Positions 59,050 through 64,000 of a stretch of 64,000 nucleotides of DNA are shown in pieces (positions within the stretch are counted from its first letter, which is position 1; each line of letters begins with the position of its first letter). Origin of the DNA: Mytilisepta virgata (lineage: Eukaryota > Mollusca > Bivalvia > Mytilida > Mytilidae); contig CM051514.1 in NCBI GenBank assembly GCA_028015205.1, positions 23,452,150 through 23,516,149 of the forward strand, written 5' to 3'. A program made the position numbers and the translations under genes. The notes below the pieces were generated by a model. It saw only the letters and a list, made by a program, of their open reading frames with translations, was not told the DNA's origin and did not search any database.

Positions 59050-60650
59050 GTACTTTTCATCTTTGTAGATTGCTTCGGAGCCTTAAAACAAGATTCGACA
59101 GACAAATCTTTTCGGTGAAAACATGACTTTTGCATTGAAATAAGCTTTAGCTTTAGTTATAATAATTTTCGTGCACTGAATTTTAGAAATGCTTGAGTTA
59201 ATGAAAAATAAATACAGATACGTTTTGGGAGTTTGTGCGAAATTATAGGTCAAAATGAGGACTTTGTATGAGACATTAAAAAAGGTTAAGAAAGACATAC
59301 TTTTTTATTACCACACTGTGTAAATGGTCTCCTCTATGAAGTGTGATTTCGCATTCTCAGTGTACTCTGACTTCCATTGAACACCACATGACTACTGTAC
59401 ATTCAATTGGATATGTTTATTTTTTTCTATATTGGTTCTTCTTTTTTATGATATTATCTATTACTTAATTGATTTTGCATAGATATAACACTGAATCATA
59501 TTGCAGCTTGGTGTATCATTCGAACGTCCGATCGTGTTCCAAGATTTTTGACAATTTATTCAGATTTGTTACCAATTCCAAATCATGAATTAAACTCCTC
59601 AAAAACATTTATGTTTGATATTAAGGATGCTCGCTGGTCATTTTTTGGTCTTTTTGTCAGATTTTCGGAATCCTCGTGTTTTATCCATTTCTTAAACATG
59701 AAATTTTTTGCCCATGAACCCCCATTTTTTCTTTTATAATTCAATCATACATACCTTAAAATGGTATTTGACAAAATTTTATGAAATCCTTTTTATTTTT
59801 TCATACATTTTTTAGAGACTGAAATTGTCAATGCAAAGACAATGAAAAATCCAGAGAAAACCCATTTCCTGCAATTTTTCAAGGCCTTACAGCTCTTAAA
59901 AGAGCACATGAACCTATATTTTTTTCTTGCTTATTTGTTTAATATTCATATGTTCTCTCAAACTAAAACACCTATTTCAAATCCTATTTATTTCCTATTA
60001 GTCAAGCGATCATCCTTAAACAATCACTGATCCTTAATATTGTTGTATACTACAACATAAAATCATTATACATGGTAGGTCAAGTCGCCACTTGTAATGT
60101 AACATCATGTAGTGTTCAAAAATGGAAGTCATAATACACTGAGAACGCTACTCTCACTTCATACAGAACACCGTTTACACCGACAACGCTAACTCACACA
60201 CTTCACAGAGGGCGCCGATTACACACAAAAAGTAAAGTATATAAAATAAAAGAAAAAAATCCATACTGAAAATCTTTTAGAACAGGTAGCAAATTTATAA
60301 AGTAGTAAGCCAATATATATAATATTGTAAGTATCTTTGTTAATCTTATATGCCAATTCATTCTTTACTAGTCGTTTATCGGCATATCCGTTGAGGGTGA
60401 TCCGGTACAAGGTAGAAAAATCTTGAAACATATTTTTGTCCAGTATGGTGAAAATTCAGAAAACCCCCACTCGTAAAATAATTCTTATTGTTAATTTATC
60501 GCGCAAGGGCATTGGCGACCAGTTTATTTTTCACTGTATTTGTTAAAAACGCAAAAATTGAAGTGAGCCAATGTTAAAAGAAATGTGGAAACTACATCCA
60601 TAGTAACACAATATGGTCGACTACATCCTGTTCAAATCTGACATAAAAAA
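59050..60650. repeat. duplicated intergenic block, pair of 21860-23100
   Basis: Colinear with 21860-23100 in gene A's flank, with the GGATGCTCGCTG MITE (59626-60015) inserted here only. It separates the gene B promoter from the gene C 3' end. Confidence 0.8.
59626..60015. mobile_element. TTAA MITE with GGATGCTCGCTG termini, copy 2
   Basis: It starts after TTAA (59622-59625) with GGATGCTCGCTGGTCATT and ends AAGCGATCATCC followed by TTAA (60016-60019). 390 bp. The family also has a copy at 24209-24591. Confidence 0.85.
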
Positions 60651-60765
60651 CACAAAACAAAACAATAGGAGTGGGAAAAGGATTAACCTGATAACTCAAT
60701 TACGTTTTTCTTCATGTCTTATGAATGGAATCGTCTATAACAATCTTTGAATATTAGATCAGAGA

Positions 60766-63303
60766 TTAACTAGCAACATTTGTTTGAGTATCTTGTCTTG
60801 GTTGAGGATCTACATTTGTCTTAGTCTGTGGTGGCTGGACTTGGTACGGGGTAGAAGGTACAGGAGGTTGTCCAGTAGCATATCCCATGTTAACAATCGG
60901 CTGTGGATAATTCGCTGCAGTAGCTGTAATTGAAAGTAACTATCTATGTACACAATCTGCAGACACCACAAGTAAAATAAAGTTCCTTATCAAATTATGA
61001 AATACAATGTTTATACGCTGATTGCCAGGAATGTTCCATGTAGCGGTCAACTCTTACAGAATATCACACCTTACAAAACTTCACCCCGTACACTCATGAC
61101 ACTTATCAGAAAACTACCTCATCCCAACTTCGAAATTGGACAGTACTATATTAATTTCCCTATGACATCTGGTGAAGTATTAAAATGATTACGAGAAAAG
61201 GAAAATGCATTGTATAGAGTACCAAACATCTACAATTTATCTAAAATAATTTGATTTGAATTCTGCATAACCTGGCTTGGTCTTTTGGCGTCACCAACAG
61301 ATCAATCCGCCACTAGTAAATTCAGATGCTTGAATCGGGAAATCATAGTACATCTGTTCGGAAATTAAATTATAAGGAAAATTTCCAATTTTTGAACAGG
61401 TAATACATCAATAACCTGGTTTGGGTCAGTTTACGGCATTCATAAACTTTGTGGTTTATTATGCGTACACTGATCCAAACCATGTTATATGATATAACCT
61501 GTTCAAAAATTAGAAACATTCCTCTAATATCTTAATTTTGATTTTATTCTATGTATATGTATTGTTTGTTTACTTTTTTCTTTTCGTATGTCAGGTTTCT
61601 ACTTACAACGCAACAGACTATGTTGTGGTTAACAGAATATTTTTGGTATAGAAAGCGGACTACAGATTAAAGACTGCCGACCGGCAGCAGGGCTGGAAAT
61701 GCTTGTCAATTAATTCATCCTCGAATATACTTCGTCAGGATCTAAAACATGTTATTAGTTGTTACCAGATGTCAACAAACCAATCTCTGAAGAACATTTT
61801 GTGATATTGATACCAATCTGATAATAACATTATCGAGAACAGATGGCGCAGTACAGGTCTTAGGTTGAAGAAAGGTTACGTCCGTGAAAGGGTGGTCGGA
61901 ATATTTAGCTAACATTTTGATTCTGAATTATTCCGAAGTCATAAGCTAAATGTATGTTTTTATTTCTTCTTTTAATTTTATTTTTATATACCAGTGCTCA
62001 CCTCCTGTTACGGGGGCCTCGGAGGTCGAGTGGTCTAGATAGTTCGTCTTGACTGCTAATGATCACTAACCTGTCAACACTGGGGTTGTGAGTTCGAATC
62101 TCACCTTTGGCCGGGTGTGTTTGACTCCTATTTAAATTGACAAGGATTGCCAATTTTCCTACCGAAGGCTGGTGGTTCTCTCCGGGTACTCCGGCTTCCT
62201 CCATCAATAAAAACTGGCCGCCGCGAAATAGCCAAATGCGCTGAAAACGGCGTAAAATCCCAATTAAACAAACAAACAAACCTCCTGTTACCATTGGCTG
62301 TCCAGTTGTCACCTGACCTGTGTTGCCATGCCTTCTTGAACAGTAAACAATAAACACGCAAATTGAAATTAGAATGGCGACTCCAACCAAACTTCCAATG
62401 ACGATTCCAACGATCGATCCAATTGACCTATTTTGAAATGAATTTATAGAAAGAATGTACATAAATACAATAACTGAAATATAAATACGGAGTTATTAGG
62501 AGGTCATTTTCAAAGTATTCTCTCATCACATCATGATTTTTTTCTCCTATGTTTCAATCGATATTATATCAATCAAATCTACGGCATATTAATTTGCCTA
62601 TGAAAATGAAAGACTCGAACCAGAAACAATCCACAACTTTTATTATTGTGCACTTTTTCAATGTGTTGCAATTCTTGAATAGATTTATTTAATTCCAGAT
62701 AGGATTCAACCTGCAACAATCAAATATTCACAAGTATATCCTACAGAATACTGCTGACACCAACGTTTCATCCATAGTAAACATTTCAATTTTAGTGGTG
62801 ATTTGAAACTGAGAACTTACAAAAGAATTCTTTAGATTATAAGTTGTTCCTTTCACTTTGTTCTCGTGCAGTTTGTTGTTTATTATGTATACTATTAAAA
62901 AGAGATGTCGTGTAAATGTCCAGAAGAGTGCACGCTACAGTCGATGAACCGAATGGAAAGTTGTTATCGACCACCGCCCCCCCCCCCTTCCTCTCCCTCA
63001 CAAAAAACAAAGAAAATGTAAGAGTGGACATATTTGCACGAAACGACTGATTATCTGATACTGACTAACCAAAGGATTCAACAGCAATACCATTTTCAAA
63101 AACATTTGTCTTAAAAATGAAAAGGATAAATATATTGTGGACACGAAATTCACACAAGTATGTACGCATAAATGAATAGTAAGAACTCTTCATTATGTAA
63201 ACTTACAGTGCTGAATAAAAGACACTATATGTATCGTAGCAATATTGATACGACAGGTGGTATGTGTAACTCATTGAGTAAAAACAATAGCCAGAGGCTG
63301 CTT
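60766..63303 (-). CDS. gene C: CYYR1/Shisa-like protein, 5' exon outside the window, SINE at exon 3 end
   Basis: The exons seen are 63303-63207 (ectodomain, two Cys, nine Tyr), 62427-62282 (Gly-rich helix SIVGIVIGSLVGVAI.., then YCSRR) and 60923-60766 (tail with TPYQVQPPQTKT, ending TNVAS and TAA). Exon 1 should lie beyond 64000, as in genes A and B. All phases agree if exon 3 ends at 62282, where GGAG is followed by GTTTGT from the SINE tail. The original donor GTGAGC now lies 280 bases away at 62001-61996. If that donor is used instead, the SINE would be read through to a TGA, giving a frame-shifted tail. Unlike A and B, the original donor is a standard GT. Confidence 0.75.
61377..61525. 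repeat. hairpin MITE-like repeat in gene C intron 3
   Basis: GGAAAATTTCCAATTTTTGAACAGGT, then AACCTGGTTTGGGTCAGT, is mirrored by ACTGATCCAAACCATGTT, then AACCTGTTCAAAAATTAGAAAC. It lies in the interval that is missing from the gene D relic. Confidence 0.7.
62012..62280 (+). mobile_element. tRNA-derived SINE, copy 2, inserted at the end of gene C exon 3
   Basis: The same body as the 56096 SINE, with intact A-box-like GGTCGAGTGGTCTAG and B-box GAGTTCGAATC. The target duplication CCTCCTGTTAC lies at 62001-62011 and 62281-62291. In the gene's sense (minus) the element lies antisense, so its T-rich tail complement supplies GTTTGT right after the exon. Confidence 0.95.
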
Positions 63304-63625
63304 CTGTGAAGAAAAAAACACAATAAAGATAATAAAAAAAACATATAGTGTACTTTAATTAAAGAAAACCTTACAGTTCAGCAATTCAAAAAATAGAACA
63401 GGGCAAAATCTAAATTTTACAAAACCATTATGATTATATTCCTAGGTAGACTGATGTGGAATTGAAGCCGGCTTGTCGCATGCGTGTTTCATTCATATCT
63501 CGGTTCTCTCCATCACATATTAAAAGGTAATATTTTCGTAATGTATTTGTACAAAGCTACATAAACAACAAAATGGATAGTTTTTATCTAATATAAGTAT
63601 CTTTGGATTGTTATTTTAAAGAATA

Positions 63626-63765
63626 TCGACAAACTAATACCGAAGCAACAAAACAGTGGGAAAAGTCCATAAAATCGAAATCCAAGGCCAAGAAAAACTC
63701 GTGACAATTGAACACAACAAACAACTGCCATATGGATACATGTAGAACTTTAAGAATAAAAAAAT
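63626..63765. repeat. interspersed repeat R1, 5' part
   Basis: ATATCGACAAACTAATACCGAAGCAACAAAACAGTG, AACACAACAAAC and GGATACATGTAGAAC are present in order. It passes directly into the 31440-type repeat. Confidence 0.75.
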
Positions 63766-63769
63766 AAAG

Positions 63770-64000
63770 AACTTCTTGTCTAAAACAACTTAGCCAATTA
63801 AACAAAACTTGATAGAAATAGTCCTTACTTGGAACTGTGTCCGATGACCCGGAACCCATCTAAGATTTCCGCAAGAGGCAAACTTGGTATAACATATGAT
63901 CCAATAGCACATTTACTTAAGGAACTTCTTTCTGAAACAACTGAGCCAATTGGAACCAAACTTGGCAGCAATGGTCCATAAGTAGTCTTCTTTCAGAATT
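63770..64000. repeat. units of the 31440-type tandem repeat, running off the window
   Basis: Two unit starts (about 63775 and 63929) with AACTT(A/G)..GCCAATT, AAACTTGG, and GTCC(T/A)TA phrases are present. The last unit is cut by the window edge. Confidence 0.75.

Noticed and set aside
62970..62995. C-rich run (also at 4245-4275) as a regulatory motif
   Set aside because: Simple homopolymer tracts, with no conserved context.
1..64000. CRISPR, operon, rRNA or functional tRNA genes
   Set aside because: Tandem arrays present have diverged units without spacer structure. Only degenerate tRNA-like SINE heads are seen, and gene structure is eukaryotic.

Overview
This is AT-rich animal nuclear DNA. 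There are no operons or Shine-Dalgarno genes. Coding sequence is split into short exons with GT/GC-AG introns, and the rest is dense transposon debris, microsatellites and hairpin elements. Several repeats look like families I remember from marine bivalves, especially mytilid mussels: a Penelope-like element with a GIY-YIG domain, type I hammerhead ribozymes, tRNA-derived SINEs with an AACAAACAAA tail, and a tandem 'accession-like' repeat of about 160 bp. A mytilid bivalve is my best guess. It rests on memory of those repeats, not on a search.

The main genic content is a family of small membrane proteins on the minus strand. Each has a short hydrophobic leader, a Tyr-rich ectodomain with two Cys, one Gly-rich transmembrane segment, and a Pro-rich cytoplasmic tail, an architecture like CYYR1/Shisa-type proteins. 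Copy A (5359-11012) has four exons and a shortened tail. Copy B (47335-58704) is intact, with four exons and 191 codons before the stop. Copy C (60766-63303) lacks exon 1 inside the window and has a SINE inserted at an exon end. Copy D (26427-26770) is only a decayed last exon. Intron and flank similarity shows that A-to-D (about 5320-26770) and B-to-C (about 47320-61770) are two copies of one ancestral gene pair, later broken up by separate insertions.

Region by region: 0.6-1.6 kb holds a Penelope-like RT relic. 2.9-3.9 kb holds a duplicated TATA-containing segment around a TTAA-flanked element, which itself contains a palindromic Penelope terminus. 5.3-11.2 kb is gene A, with a composite insertion in its first intron. 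11.2-21 kb is mostly non-coding, with a hammerhead ribozyme, a TTAA MITE and a truncated Penelope element. 21.9-26.8 kb is the duplicated flank plus gene D. 26.9-33 kb is repeats, a LINE end, the last exons of an unidentified minus-strand gene (29068-30536) and a second hammerhead ribozyme. 33.5-37 kb is a decayed Ty3/Gypsy element. 37.6-40.9 kb is a plus-strand transposase-like exon series with tandem repeats. 41.3-46.05 kb is a 4.76-kb unit with long terminal direct repeats around a zinc-finger/BTB gene relic. 47.3-58.9 kb is gene B with a Tc1-type element, an inverted repeat pair, MITEs and a SINE in its introns. 59-64 kb is the flank and gene C.

No tRNA, rRNA or CRISPR locus is supported. 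The stretches not listed (1-420, 3900-5090, 11200-12270, 12900-14400, 14470-15560, 15850-18320, 20010-21850, 23100-24200, 24600-26420, 57000-58250) show only AT-rich sequence in which I could support no gene.
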